Positions 38,474 through 47,306 of a stretch of 64,000 nucleotides of DNA are shown one piece after another. The translations under genes and the position numbers were made by a program. How positions within the stretch are numbered: the first letter of the stretch is position 1; every line of letters starts with the position of its first letter. The notes below the pieces were generated by a model, which had not been told where the DNA came from, did no database searches, and was given only the letters and a program-made list of their open reading frames with translations. Source of the stretch: Paenibacillus silvisoli. GTDB lineage: Bacteria; Bacillota; Bacilli; Paenibacillales; Paenibacillaceae. The stretch spans positions 3,950,001 to 4,014,000 of the forward strand of contig NZ_CP133017.1 in the NCBI RefSeq assembly GCF_030866765.1, written 5' to 3'.

Positions 38474-39364
38474 ATGGAATTTCGCCAGCTTCAATATGTC
38501 ATACAAATCGCGAAGGAAAAGAACTTTTCGCGTGCCGCGGAGAAGCTTCACATCGCGCAGCCTTCGCTTAGTCAGCAGCTGTCCAAGCTGGAGAAAGAAA
38601 TCGGCGTGCTGCTGTTTCGCCGCACGACGAACTCCGTCGAGCTGACGCATGCCGGCGCCGTTTTCGTGGACAAAGCGCAAAATATATTAGACAACATCGA
38701 GCAGCTCAAGCAGGAATTGGACGACTTGGCCAATATGCGGCGCGGGAAGCTTGTCGTCGGCAGCTTGTCCATTACCGGCTCCCATGTCCTTCCGATCGTG
38801 CTCCCGATCTTCAATAAAGAGTATCCCGAAATCGAGGTCGTCCTCGTCGAGGATACCCCGTCCAAATTGGAGCAGCTTACGGCCAGCGGACAAACCGACC
38901 TTAGCCTCCTGGCCCTCCCGCTCTTCGAGCCGTCGCTTGAGTGGGTGCCCATAATTGAAGAAGAAATCATGCTGGCGGTGCCGCCCGATCATCCGCTTGC
39001 TAAATTAAAGGATCCCGTACGAGTGGAACAGCTTCGCGCGGAGCCGTTTATCGTCCTTAAGAAAGGCCAAGGCTTCCGCCAGAACGTCATGGACATTTGC
39101 GAGAAGGCCGGCTTCGAGCCGCACGTCGTGTTCGAGAGCGTGAATATCGAGACGGTGCAATCCCTTGTCGCGGCAGGCATGGGCATTACGTTCGTTCCGA
39201 AAATGCTGATGCGGGACAAAGCCGACGAGAAAACGCCGGTCTATCTGCGCATTGCCGCCCCTTCGCCGATCAGAACGCTCGTCATCGCAAGCCGAAAAGG
39301 CCGCTATCTCTCGAGAGCGGCCGAAGCGTTTATTGATACGATGAAATCCACCTTAATAAAGTGA
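38474..39364 (+). CDS. LysR-family transcriptional regulator
   Basis: Start at ATG 38474 with GGAGTGG upstream gives 296 residues. The N-terminal winged HTH is unmistakable (FRQLQYVIQIAKEKNFSRAA, then EKLHIAQPSLSQQLSKLEKE), followed by the effector domain (about 90-295) with GKLVVGSLSITGSHVLPIVL and GMGITFVPKML. It resembles AlsR/CidR/YtlI-type regulators. Being divergent from leuC with LysR-like palindromes between them, it may control leuCD and itself; the co-inducer is unknown. Its last 12 bases overlap the 3' end of the convergent amidase gene. Confidence 0.92.
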   Translation: MEFRQLQYVIQIAKEKNFSRAAEKLHIAQPSLSQQLSKLEKEIGVLLFRRTTNSVELTHAGAVFVDKAQNILDNIEQLKQELDDLANMRRGKLVVGSLSITGSHVLPIVLPIFNKEYPEIEVVLVEDTPSKLEQLTASGQTDLSLLALPLFEPSLEWVPIIEEEIMLAVPPDHPLAKLKDPVRVEQLRAEPFIVLKKGQGFRQNVMDICEKAGFEPHVVFESVNIETVQSLVAAGMGITFVPKMLMRDKADEKTPVYLRIAAPSPIRTLVIASRKGRYLSRAAEAFIDTMKSTLIK

Positions 39365-40150
39365 CGGTCTGCGATCCTCGAATACAGGGATTTTGGCGCG
39401 CACGGCGTCTACCGTATCGAGATCGATTTCCGCGCGCACGATCACTTCCTCTTCTCCCGCTTCCGCAATGATTTCGCCCCACGGATCGATGACGAGCGAG
39501 TGCCCGAAGAACGTGCTCGTTCCGCTCGTGCCGCAGCGGTTGCAGGCGATGACGAACATTTGGTTTTCGATCGCTCTTGCCATCAGCAGCGTCCGCCAGT
39601 GATGCAGCCTTGGATTCGGCCATTGCGCGGGCACGAACAGCACCTTCGCGCCGCCCAGCGCCAGCTTGCGAGCCAGCTCCGGGAACCGGATATCGTAGCA
39701 GATCATCATGCCCGCTTGCGCTCCGGCAACCTCCAGCTGGCCGAGCTTGTCGCCGGCTTGGAGATGCTTCTCCTCATCCATAAGACGGAACAGATGGATT
39801 TTGGAATAATCGGCCATGACTTCCCCGTTCGCATCAAACGCGTAAATCGTATTGTACACGCCGCCCTCGCGCTTCTCCGCGATCGAGCCGCCGATGATTT
39901 GAACTTGATTGCTCCGCGCAAAATCGGAAAGCATCGCTTTCGTCCGCTCGCCTTCGATATCCGCGATCTGCTCGATCTGTTCCAGCGCATAACCGGTATT
40001 CCACATTTCCGGGAACATGATCAGATCGGGTTTCTCCGCCCCTTGAACGGCTTCATTCAGCTTCCGCTCCAGCCTTGCGAAGTTGGCATCTGGGTTGCCC
40101 GCATCGACGTGCATCTGGATGATCGCAAGCCGCAATTTCCTTTCGCTCAT
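39353..40150 (-). CDS. mtnU: Carbon-nitrogen hydrolase, omega-amidase of methionine salvage type
   Basis: ATG 40150 with GAGGAG 8 bases upstream gives 265 residues. The nitrilase-superfamily triad is visible: Glu in MFPEMWNTGYAL, Lys in DYSKIHLF and Cys in MICYDIRFPEL. The sequence is closest to YkrU/YafV-type omega-amidases, which hydrolyse the alpha-keto-amide formed when a glutamine-dependent transaminase makes methionine from its keto acid. A gene for that transaminase (mtnE) lies about 0.7 kb away on the other strand, and mtnWXB follow further on, which supports the name. Other C-N hydrolases of unknown substrate are similar, so the symbol is an inference. Confidence 0.8.
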   Translation of the reverse strand: MSERKLRLAIIQMHVDAGNPDANFARLERKLNEAVQGAEKPDLIMFPEMWNTGYALEQIEQIADIEGERTKAMLSDFARSNQVQIIGGSIAEKREGGVYNTIYAFDANGEVMADYSKIHLFRLMDEEKHLQAGDKLGQLEVAGAQAGMMICYDIRFPELARKLALGGAKVLFVPAQWPNPRLHHWRTLLMARAIENQMFVIACNRCGTSGTSTFFGHSLVIDPWGEIIAEAGEEEVIVRAEIDLDTVDAVRAKIPVFEDRRPSLY

Positions 40151-40270
40151 CAAACTCTCTCCTCTACCTGATTTGCTCAGTTTTACCTAATCATATCGTC
40201 TCATGCTTCGCTGTCAAGATGGGTACCGTAAGGAGGAAACCAATTCGACCGAATGAAGGAGACTGCATTT

Positions 40271-40720
40271 ATGAGAATATGGAGCAAGAAAATCGTCACT
40301 GCTTTAGCCCTGCTTTTGTTCATTCTGGCTCTTCCTGCAGCCGCTGGCGCCCGCGCTAACGATGATGGCGGCGCCGGTCAACGCCCGGTACAAGCATTCG
40401 ACGTCGTCGCCGGCAAAGTCGTCAAATCGGTCCCGAACAGCCCCGAGTTCCAAGGATATGCCAAACAATGGCTCAATTCCGTAACCGGCCTGTCGCCTAG
40501 ACTGCAAGCCGAGGACAAATGCGGCTACGTCTTCCGCATTCCGCTTGACGAGCCTACTGCGGTCAAAGCTGGCCAAATCCAGGTCATGACGCAGGACGTC
40601 TTCTTATTTTATTGCCCGAAAAAGCCGCAGCTGCTGCTTGTGTTCGATGAGAACCGCAAACCTTATTTGCTGCAATTCAAAGCCAATATCAAGCCTTTCC
40701 TGAAGGCTATGGACCTATAG
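40271..40720 (+). CDS. Secreted hypothetical protein of about 149 residues
   Basis: The start at ATG 40271 has AAGGAG 10 bases upstream. A second in-frame ATG at 40253 has its own AAGGAGG 15 bases upstream, which would add six residues. A signal peptide is evident (KKIVTALALLLFILALPAAA, cleavage likely after AGARA). The mature part is about 120 residues with a conserved-looking core (KCGYVFRIPLDEPTAVKAGQ, DVFLFYCPKKPQLLLVFDEN) and two cysteines that could pair. I do not recognise the family. It lies between mtnU and mtnE but is not clearly part of methionine salvage. Confidence 0.8.
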   Translation: MRIWSKKIVTALALLLFILALPAAAGARANDDGGAGQRPVQAFDVVAGKVVKSVPNSPEFQGYAKQWLNSVTGLSPRLQAEDKCGYVFRIPLDEPTAVKAGQIQVMTQDVFLFYCPKKPQLLLVFDENRKPYLLQFKANIKPFLKAMDL

Positions 40721-40826
40721 GCGAGATCAAGCTTGTACCGCTCTGCCGACGTGAAGAGCCTGGCGCTCGACACTTATTCCAACATTATGCTACATTTAGG
40801 CATAGATTAACGGTGGAGTGATTAAT

Positions 40827-42014
40827 ATGGAAATCAAAACAGTTCAAATCAGCCCGGCAGACCGGATGACCGGTTTGCCGGCGCAATTTTTTGCAGGCCT
40901 AGTCCGCAAAGCGAACGCTCAGGCGGCCAAAGGACGCGACGTCATCAATCTGGGGCAAGGCAATCCCGACCGGCCAACGCCTCCTCATATCGTAGAAGCG
41001 CTGCAGGAAGCGGCGCCGAACCCGATGTATCACCGCTACCCGCCGTTCAGCGGCTATCCGTTTCTGAAGCAGGCGGTCGCGCAGCGCTACAAAGAAGATT
41101 ACGGCGTCGATCTGGATCCGGAGAAGGAAGTCGCCATCTTGTTCGGCGGCAAAACCGGCTTGATCGAGATCAGCCAGTGCTTGCTCAATCCCGGCGATGT
41201 CTGCCTCGTACCGGATCCCGGCTACCCCGACTATTGGTCAGGCGTCGCGCTTGCGGGCGGTACGATGGAGCTTATGCCGTTGAAGGCGGACAATTCGTTC
41301 CTGCCGGATTACAGCGCGATCGCACCGGCGGTTGCCGATAAAGCGAAGCTGATGTTTATCAATTATCCGAACAACCCGACGGGCGCAACGGCCGGTCCGG
41401 AGTTCTACAAGCAAACCGTCGAATTCGCCGCCAAGCACGGCGTCGTCGTCGCAAGCGACTTCGCTTACGGGGCGATCGGCTTTGACGGCAAGCAGCCGGT
41501 CAGCTTTTTGCAGACGCCGGGGGCCAAAGAAGTCGGCGTTGAATTTTACACGCTTTCGAAAACGTATAACATGGCCGGCTGGCGCGTCGGCTTCGCGCTC
41601 GGCAATCCCGAAATTATTTCGCTCATCAATTTGATTCAAGATCACTATTACTGCAGCTTGTTCGGCGGCATTCAAGCAGCCGCGGCGGCTGCGCTGACCG
41701 GTTCGCAGCAATGCGTGACCGAGCTCGCTTCCGTATACGAAAGCCGCCGCAACGCCCTATTCGGCGCTATGGCGGAAATCGGCTGGCAAGCGGCGAAGCC
41801 AAGCGGCTCGTTCTTCTGCTGGCTGCCGGTGCCGAAAGGCCATACGTCGTCGTCCTTCTCGGATTTAGTGCTGGAGCGTGCGGATGTCGTTCTCGCGCCA
41901 GGCGTCGGTTTCGGCACGCATGGTGAAGGCTATGTGCGACTTGGGTTGCTCGCGCCGGAAGAACGGCTGCAAGAAGCGATCCATCGGATCGGCAAGCTTA
42001 ATCTGTTCGGATAA
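40827..42014 (+). CDS. mtnE: PLP-dependent aminotransferase of the methionine salvage pathway
   Basis: ATG 40827 with GGTGGAGTG upstream gives 395 residues. It is a fold-type I aminotransferase. The PLP-binding Lys245 is in TLSKTYNMAGWRVGF, and NYPNNPTGA and DPGYPDYWSG are conserved blocks. The sequence closely follows Bacillus YkrV/MtnE (VAILFGGKTGLIEISQCLLN), which transaminates 4-methylthio-2-oxobutyrate to methionine. A nearby omega-amidase (mtnU) and the downstream mtnWXB genes support this role. A hairpin with TTTT follows the stop. Confidence 0.87.
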   Translation: MEIKTVQISPADRMTGLPAQFFAGLVRKANAQAAKGRDVINLGQGNPDRPTPPHIVEALQEAAPNPMYHRYPPFSGYPFLKQAVAQRYKEDYGVDLDPEKEVAILFGGKTGLIEISQCLLNPGDVCLVPDPGYPDYWSGVALAGGTMELMPLKADNSFLPDYSAIAPAVADKAKLMFINYPNNPTGATAGPEFYKQTVEFAAKHGVVVASDFAYGAIGFDGKQPVSFLQTPGAKEVGVEFYTLSKTYNMAGWRVGFALGNPEIISLINLIQDHYYCSLFGGIQAAAAAALTGSQQCVTELASVYESRRNALFGAMAEIGWQAAKPSGSFFCWLPVPKGHTSSSFSDLVLERADVVLAPGVGFGTHGEGYVRLGLLAPEERLQEAIHRIGKLNLFG

Positions 42015-42020
42015 ATCATG

Positions 42021-42057
42021 GAAGCTGGAGGCGCGTGCGCGTGCTTTCAGCTTCTTT
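42021..42057 (+). terminator. Rho-independent terminator of mtnE
   Basis: GAAGCTG (42021-42027) pairs with CAGCTTC (42048-42054), with GCGC-rich self-pairing inside and CTTTTG-type T residues at the end. It lies six bases past the mtnE stop. Confidence 0.7.
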
Positions 42058-42112
42058 TGATTTTAGGCGGATTCTGTTTGCCGAGCCCTCTCTTGGCGCT
42101 GGCTCACAGAAG

Positions 42113-42320
42113 ACTGCCGTGCAAGGCGATTTGTACGAAATATCGTACAAATGTGCTCATATATACTGTCGAAAAAGGCAATTTGAACGAAATATCGTAC
42201 AAATCAGCTCAAAGTGACTGCCGTGCCAGGCAATTTGTACGAAATATCGTACAAATTTGCTCACAGAGACCGACGTGCAAGGCAATTTGTACGAAATTCC
42301 GTACAAATCGGCTCGCAAAG
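42113..42320. repeat. Four tandem 52-bp repeats, each with a 24-bp palindrome
   Basis: Units start at 42113, 42165, 42217 and 42269, an exact 52-base period; a fifth partial unit (ACTGTTTTGCAA) starts at 42321, and the tail of an earlier unit (GCTCACAGA) precedes the first. Each contains the palindrome ATTTGTACGA-AATA-TCGTACAAAT, with one base changed in the left arm of unit 2 and two central changes in unit 4. The array is intergenic and has no coding frame of note. It is placed between the mtnE terminator and another terminator at 42368. Confidence 0.9.
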
Positions 42321-42367
42321 ACTGTTTTGCAAACTAGTCTTCGAGCCTTAACGTTCTCCCCTTTCCC

Positions 42368-42396
42368 AAAGCCCGTCACAACGGGCTTTTTTCTTT
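42368..42396 (+). terminator. Rho-independent terminator after the repeat array
   Basis: AAAGCCCGT (42368-42376) pairs with ACGGGCTTT (42381-42389) around a four-base loop, followed by TTTTCTTTTG. No gene ends just before it, so it may end read-through from mtnE or a transcript of the repeat array. Confidence 0.8.
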
Positions 42397-42407
42397 TGCT
42401 TTACTGC

Positions 42408-42437
42408 TTTACAGCATAAGCCGGACTATGGTAATAT
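42408..42437 (+). promoter_or_regulatory. Promoter of the proBAC-mtnWXB operon
   Basis: TTTACA (42408-42413) and TAATAT (42432-42437) are separated by 18 bases, just upstream of the T-box leader. Confidence 0.55.
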
Positions 42438-42443
42438 TCTTTT

Positions 42444-42711
42444 TAATTAAAAACGATTAACGTCTTGATGGGGCCAAGTATGCATCCCGCAATGCGATCA
42501 GAGAGCAGGTTCGTTCGCTGTGAGAACTTGCCGCAATTGCTGCAGAAACCCACCCCGGAACGGCCGGCGACGAGTCGGACAGCGGCCTGCTGTTATCAGG
42601 TCCTATTGAAAGCGGAACGGCATGCCTCTGAAGCATAGCCGTTAATAAAGGTGGTACCGCGGAAGTTATAACTTTCGTCCTTTGTCTAAGAACAAGGACG
42701 GAAGTTTTTTT
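42444..42711 (+). promoter_or_regulatory. T-box leader, probably sensing uncharged tRNA-Pro
   Basis: Canonical parts are visible in order. The Stem I elements are GATGGGGCCAAGTA with the AGTA bulge, AGAGAG, and a hairpin GCAGGTTC paired with GAGAACTTGC. The T-box core AAAGGTGGTACCGCGGAA follows (about 42648-42665). The terminator comes last: CGTCCTTTG pairs with CAAGGACG and a T run follows (to 42708). The specifier strand reads CACCCCGGAA opposite AGTA, so CCC or CCG (both proline) fits, although I cannot fix the register by eye. Genes downstream are proline synthesis genes, which agrees. Confidence 0.9.
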
Positions 42712-42739
42712 ATTTTCCAGAGAGGGACGGAGAATTCAA

Positions 42740-43855
42740 ATGACAGATACCATTGTAGTCAAAATCGGCAGCAGCTCCTTAACCTCCGAAGAAGGCGGCA
42801 TCAATCGCGAACGCATCGCATTCTTCGCCCACGAGCTCGCCGCCCTTCATGAAGCAGGCTATCAAGTGCTGCTCGTCACCTCCGGCGCAATCGCCGCCGG
42901 ATTCAAAAAAATCGGCTATCACACGCGGCCGAAGCTGGTGCATGAGAAGCAAGCAGCCGCGGCCGTCGGCCAGGCGCTGCTGATGCAGGCCTATCAGGAA
43001 GCCTTCGCTTCCTACGGCAGCCAAGGCGGCGTCGGCGTCGCGCAAATTTTGCTCACCCGCGCCGATTTTTCCAACCGGAAACGCATATCGAACGCGCTGA
43101 TGACGATCGAAGAGCTGCTCCACCGGCGCATGCTGCCGATCGTGAACGAGAACGACACGGTCGCCACCGATGAGCTGAAATTCAGCGAGAACGATACGCT
43201 TTCCGCCCTGGTCGCGAACCTCGTGAAAGCGAAGCGGCTCGTTATTTTGACCGACATGGACGGCCTATATTCGGAAGATCCCCGCAAAAATCCGAACGCC
43301 GTGCGGATCGACCGCGTCGAGCAAATTTCCGACGATATTCTGCGCGTGGCAGGCGGTGCCGGCTCTTCCGTCGGTACGGGCGGCATGCGCTCCAAAATCG
43401 AAGCTGCGCGCATCGCGATGCGCGGCGGCGTGCCCGTCTTCATCGGCCGCGTCGTTGAGCCGGGCGACTTAAAGCTCGCGGTTTCGGGCATCGGTAAAGG
43501 AACGTACTTCGAAACGAGCAAGCATAATCTGCCGATGAAGAAGCAGTGGCTCGGCTTCCACTCGATGCCGCAGGGCCGAATCTTCGTCGACGCAGGCGCC
43601 GAGCGGGCGCTTCTGGAAGGCGGCAAAAGCCTGCTTCCGGCAGGCATCCGCACGATCGAGGGCGATTTCCATCCCGGCGATGTCGTCGAAGTGTTCAACG
43701 AGCAGCAGCAGTCGCTCGGCCGCGGCGTCGTAAACTATGCGGCCTGGCAGGTGCAGGCCGTTGCGGGCTTAAGCACCGAAGAGGTGCGCAGACGGGTCGA
43801 GGTCGGCCGAATTGAAGTCATTCACCGTGACGAGTGGGTTACGCTCAGAGCATAG
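42740..43855 (+). CDS. proB: Glutamate 5-kinase
   Basis: The protein has 371 residues: an amino-acid-kinase domain (about 1-260) and a C-terminal PUA domain (about 275-370, GRIFVDAGAERALLEGGKSL). Catalytic and substrate motifs are VVKIGSSSLTSEEGG, VTSGAIAAGFKKIG, IVNENDTVATDELKFSENDT and VGTGGMRSKIEAARIAMRGG. It phosphorylates glutamate as the first step of proline synthesis. It is the first gene after the T-box leader, with GGAG upstream. Confidence 0.96.
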   Translation: MTDTIVVKIGSSSLTSEEGGINRERIAFFAHELAALHEAGYQVLLVTSGAIAAGFKKIGYHTRPKLVHEKQAAAAVGQALLMQAYQEAFASYGSQGGVGVAQILLTRADFSNRKRISNALMTIEELLHRRMLPIVNENDTVATDELKFSENDTLSALVANLVKAKRLVILTDMDGLYSEDPRKNPNAVRIDRVEQISDDILRVAGGAGSSVGTGGMRSKIEAARIAMRGGVPVFIGRVVEPGDLKLAVSGIGKGTYFETSKHNLPMKKQWLGFHSMPQGRIFVDAGAERALLEGGKSLLPAGIRTIEGDFHPGDVVEVFNEQQQSLGRGVVNYAAWQVQAVAGLSTEEVRRRVEVGRIEVIHRDEWVTLRA

Positions 43856-43933
43856 AGCTTAGATCAAACGATCATAGATCCCAGATTACAGAGCATGTAA
43901 AGCAAACAGCCATATATAAGGGAGAGAGACCAT

Positions 43934-45181
43934 ATGAGCGAAGTGCGGGAGAAAGCGGCCCTGGCCAAACAGGCAGCGGCCATTATGAACCGATTGACGA
44001 CGAACGAGAAGAACGAAGCGCTGCTGGAAATGGCGGCGGCCCTGATCCGCCAGCAAGATTCCATCATTGACGCGAACCGGATCGACATCGAGCGCGGCCG
44101 CGCGAACGGCACGAGCGAATCGCTGCTCGACCGCCTGACGCTGACTTCCGCCCGCGTTGAAGCCATCTCGGAAGGATTGCGCCAAGTAGTGGAGCTGCAC
44201 GATCCGGTCGGCCATGTGCTCGAAGCGTTCGACCGCCCGAACGGTCTGCGCGTCGAGAAAGTGTCGGTGCCGCTCGGCGTCATCGGCATGATTTACGAAG
44301 CGCGTCCGAACGTGACGGTCGATGCGGCCGGTCTTTGCTTGAAAACGGGCAACGCCGTCGTCCTGCGCGGCGGTTCCGCGGCGCTGGAATCGAACCGCCG
44401 CATCGTCGAGGTGCTGCGCGATGCGCTTGCCTCCACGGCCATGCCAGCCGACGCGCTGCAGCTGGTGGAAGATCCGTCCCGCGCGTCCGTCGACGAGATG
44501 CTGAAACTGAACGGCCTGCTCGATGTCGTCATCCCGCGCGGCGGCGCTTCGCTTATTCGAAATGTTGTTGAAAATGCGACCGTTCCGGTTATTGAAACCG
44601 GCGCAGGCATTTGTCATACTTACTTGGACGAAAGCGCGCAGCCTGCGATGGCTTCGGACATCGCCTTCAATGCCAAGGTTCAGCGGCCTTCCGTCTGCAA
44701 TTCGATGGAGACGCTGCTCGTGCATGAATCGTTTGCCTCCCGCCATTTGCGCGAGCTGGCTGACCGCATGCTCGCCGCCGGCGTCGAGCTTCGCGGCTGC
44801 GCCAGGACGATCGAACTCGTTCCTGAAGCTGCAGCAGCCACCGATGCCGATTTTGCTACCGAATATAATGACTATATTCTGAATATCCATATGGTCTCCG
44901 GCATCGACGAGGCGTTGGAGCATATTCGCAAATACGGTACGATGCACTCCGAATGCATCGTGACGGAGAACCGCGAGCACGCGGACCGGTTCCTGCAAGG
45001 GGTCGATGCCGCAGCCGTGTATCACAACGCGTCCACTCGCTTCACGGACGGGTTCGAATTCGGCTTCGGCGCCGAAATCGGCATCAGCACGCAAAAGCTT
45101 CATGCGAGAGGCCCGATGGGGCTCCCTGCATTGACGTCGACCAAATACCGCATCTACGGCAGCGGACAAATCCGCGGATAA
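43934..45181 (+). CDS. proA: Gamma-glutamyl phosphate reductase
   Basis: The protein has 415 residues of the aldehyde-dehydrogenase fold. The catalytic Cys is in KVQRPSVCNSMETLLVHE, and other ProA blocks are KVSVPLGVIGMIYEARPNVT, CLKTGNAVVLRGGSAALESN and STRFTDGFEFGFGAEIGIST. It reduces glutamyl-5-phosphate to the semialdehyde with NADPH. It lies 78 bases after proB with GGGAGAGAG upstream and 17 bases before proC. Confidence 0.96.
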   Translation: MSEVREKAALAKQAAAIMNRLTTNEKNEALLEMAAALIRQQDSIIDANRIDIERGRANGTSESLLDRLTLTSARVEAISEGLRQVVELHDPVGHVLEAFDRPNGLRVEKVSVPLGVIGMIYEARPNVTVDAAGLCLKTGNAVVLRGGSAALESNRRIVEVLRDALASTAMPADALQLVEDPSRASVDEMLKLNGLLDVVIPRGGASLIRNVVENATVPVIETGAGICHTYLDESAQPAMASDIAFNAKVQRPSVCNSMETLLVHESFASRHLRELADRMLAAGVELRGCARTIELVPEAAAATDADFATEYNDYILNIHMVSGIDEALEHIRKYGTMHSECIVTENREHADRFLQGVDAAAVYHNASTRFTDGFEFGFGAEIGISTQKLHARGPMGLPALTSTKYRIYGSGQIRG

Positions 45182-45198
45182 GAGGAGGACACACGATC

Positions 45199-46080
45199 AT
45201 GACGATACTTTCATCTTCGAATGCTTCACCTGCAATCGCTTCGCTTAAAATGTGCTTTTACGGCGCGGGATCGATGGCCGAAGCCATGGTGCGCGGCCTT
45301 CTCGACCGCGGGCTGACCGAGCCGGGCCAAATCAGCATGATGAACCGGCAAAACGCCGCCCGCATGGAGGAACTGAACGCCCGCTACGGCGTGAACACCG
45401 CATCGATGGATGCCGATAAAGCAGCCATGCTGCAAGAAGCGGATATCGTATTCCTGATGATGAAGCCGAAGGATGCGGCCGAAGCGATCGCCCAAGTGCG
45501 CGACCTGCTCCACCCCGGCCAGCTGATCGTTTCGGTCATCGCCGGCATGACGATCCGCACGCTGGAAGCGCTGCTCGGCAAGCCGATTCCGATTGTCCGC
45601 ACGATGCCCAATACGTCCAGCACGATCGGGCTCGGCGCTACAGGCGTCAGCTGCTCGGCGGCGGTATCCGCGGAACAGCGTGCGATCGCGGAAGCGATGT
45701 TCCAAGCCGTCGGCTTAACGACGGTCGTCGAGGAGCGGATGCTGGACGTGGTCACCGGCCTATCCGGCAGCGGCCCTGCCTATGTGTATTACTTAATGGA
45801 AGCGATGATTGCGGCCGGCAGCGAGCTTGGCTTGACGGAAGACGCGGCGCGCGAGCTTACGATACAGACCGTACTAGGAGCCGCCCATATGGTAAAAGCT
45901 ACGGGGGAGAACCCGGCTGACCTGCGCCGCAAAGTAACCTCGCCGAACGGCACGACGCAGGCCGCAATCGAGAAACTAGATGCCAACCAATTTTCACAGA
46001 CCCTCGTCAGCGCGATTGCGCGCGCTGCGGAGCGCGCCGCGGAAATGGGAGCAGAGATTGAAAGGAAAGCAACTTCATGA
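45199..46080 (+). CDS. proC: Pyrroline-5-carboxylate reductase
   Basis: ATG 45199 with AGAGGAGGAC upstream gives 293 residues; the longer open frame upstream runs inside proA. The NAD(P)-binding GxGxM motif is [17 protein letters not shown], and the C-terminal dimer domain has [18 protein letters not shown] and [14 protein letters not shown]. It makes proline in the last step. The first 16 residues are a short low-complexity extension. The TGA overlaps the ATG of mtnW (ATGA), so translation is coupled. Confidence 0.95.
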   Translation: MTILSSSNASPAIASLKMCFYGAGSMAEAMVRGLLDRGLTEPGQISMMNRQNAARMEELNARYGVNTASMDADKAAMLQEADIVFLMMKPKDAAEAIAQVRDLLHPGQLIVSVIAGMTIRTLEALLGKPIPIVRTMPNTSSTIGLGATGVSCSAAVSAEQRAIAEAMFQAVGLTTVVEERMLDVVTGLSGSGPAYVYYLMEAMIAAGSELGLTEDAARELTIQTVLGAAHMVKATGENPADLRRKVTSPNGTTQAAIEKLDANQFSQTLVSAIARAAERAAEMGAEIERKATS

Positions 46081-47306
46081 GCCATCAACCCGTATGTATA
46101 GCCACTTATCGCAGCTACGATGACAAGGCTGATTTTCATAAGAAAGCGCAAGGGATCGCCGTTGGCCTGACCGTAGGCAGCTGGACCGATCTGCCGGAAG
46201 CGCGCAAAGCCGAGATGGAAAAGCATCTCGGCCGCGTCGTTTCCGTCGACGTGCACGAGAGCACCGTGCCGGGAGAGCGTTATGCCGATCTTCGCATCGC
46301 GTATCCGGACGTCAACTTTAGCCGCGACCTCCCTGCCCTGCTCGTCACCGTGTTCGGCAAGCTGTCCATGGACGGCAAAATCAAGCTGCTGGACCTTGAT
46401 TTCTCCAGCGATTTCGTATCGGCGTTCCCGGGACCGAAATTCGGGATCGAAGGCGTTCGCAGCCTGCTAGGCGCTCACGAGCGTCCGCTGCTCATGAGCA
46501 TTTTCAAATCCGTCATCGGCCACGATCTGCCGAACCTGCGCGAGCAATTTTATCAACAAGCGCTGGGCGGCGTCGATCTGATCAAGGACGACGAAATTTT
46601 GTTCGAAAATCCGCTGACTCCGCTTGAAAAACGGGTTGAAGCGTGCATGGAAGCGGCGCGTCAAGCCGAGACGGTAACAGGTCAGAAGCTGCTGTACGCC
46701 GTCAATCTGACCGGTCCGACCTCGAATCTGGCTTCGCAGGCGAAGCGCGCGATCGCGGCAGGCGCGAACGCGCTGCTGTTCAACGTCCTGGCGTACGGCT
46801 ACGACGTCCTGCACGAGCTGAGCAGCGACCCTGACATTTCGGTGCCGATTGCCGCGCATCCGGCAATGGCCGGCGCTTTTTATCCATCGACGCACTACGG
46901 CATCGCCGCCCCGCTGCTGCTTGGCAAGCTGATGCGTCTAGCTGGGGCCGATCTCGTCCTGTTCCCTTCGCCATACGGCTCCGTCGTCATGCCGCGGGAA
47001 GAAAATTTGGCCGTACAAGCCGCGCTGATCGACCCTGCCTTGCCGGTTAAGCCAAGCTTCCCGGTTCCTTCGGCAGGCATTCATCCGGGACTTGTGCCGC
47101 TTATTTTGCGCGACTTCGGCACCGACGTCGTCGTCAACGCAGGCGGCGGCATCCACGGCCATCCGATGGGCACCGCGGCAGGCGGACATGCGTTCCGCAG
47201 CGCCATCGAAGCGGCAAGAGCCGGCATCTCCTTACCCGAGGCTGCCGCTAAGCCGGGCAACGAAGCGCTGCAAGCGGCGATCGACAGTTGGGGGTATAAA
47301 CAATAA
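46077..47306 (+). CDS. mtnW: 2,3-diketo-5-methylthiopentyl-1-phosphate enolase (RuBisCO-like protein)
   Basis: The protein has 409 residues and is a form IV RuBisCO-like protein. The metal-binding carbamylated Lys equivalent is Lys170 in [15 protein letters not shown]. The C-terminal phosphate-binding region is [17 protein letters not shown]. The enzyme enolises the diketone intermediate of methionine salvage. It is coupled to proC by an ATGA overlap, with GAAAGGA 9-10 bases upstream, and its TAA shares one base with the ATG of mtnX. Its position in a proline-gene operon is unusual. Confidence 0.95.
   Translation: MSHQPVCIATYRSYDDKADFHKKAQGIAVGLTVGSWTDLPEARKAEMEKHLGRVVSVDVHESTVPGERYADLRIAYPDVNFSRDLPALLVTVFGKLSMDGKIKLLDLDFSSDFVSAFPGPKFGIEGVRSLLGAHERPLLMSIFKSVIGHDLPNLREQFYQQALGGVDLIKDDEILFENPLTPLEKRVEACMEAARQAETVTGQKLLYAVNLTGPTSNLASQAKRAIAAGANALLFNVLAYGYDVLHELSSDPDISVPIAAHPAMAGAFYPSTHYGIAAPLLLGKLMRLAGADLVLFPSPYGSVVMPREENLAVQAALIDPALPVKPSFPVPSAGIHPGLVPLILRDFGTDVVVNAGGGIHGHPMGTAAGGHAFRSAIEAARAGISLPEAAAKPGNEALQAAIDSWGYKQ

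Noticed and set aside
40154-40826. Search for a SAM riboswitch around mtnU and mtnE
   Set aside because: No S-box core or downstream terminator/antiterminator pair was seen in the short leaders.
42113-42320. Possible CRISPR or minisatellite coding repeat
   Set aside because: The whole 52-base unit is conserved with no variable spacers, and the region has no long open frame with a start signal.
44953-45198. N-terminal extension of proC
   Set aside because: The extra 82 codons lie inside proA in another frame; ATG 45199 has AGGAGG and matches the family start.
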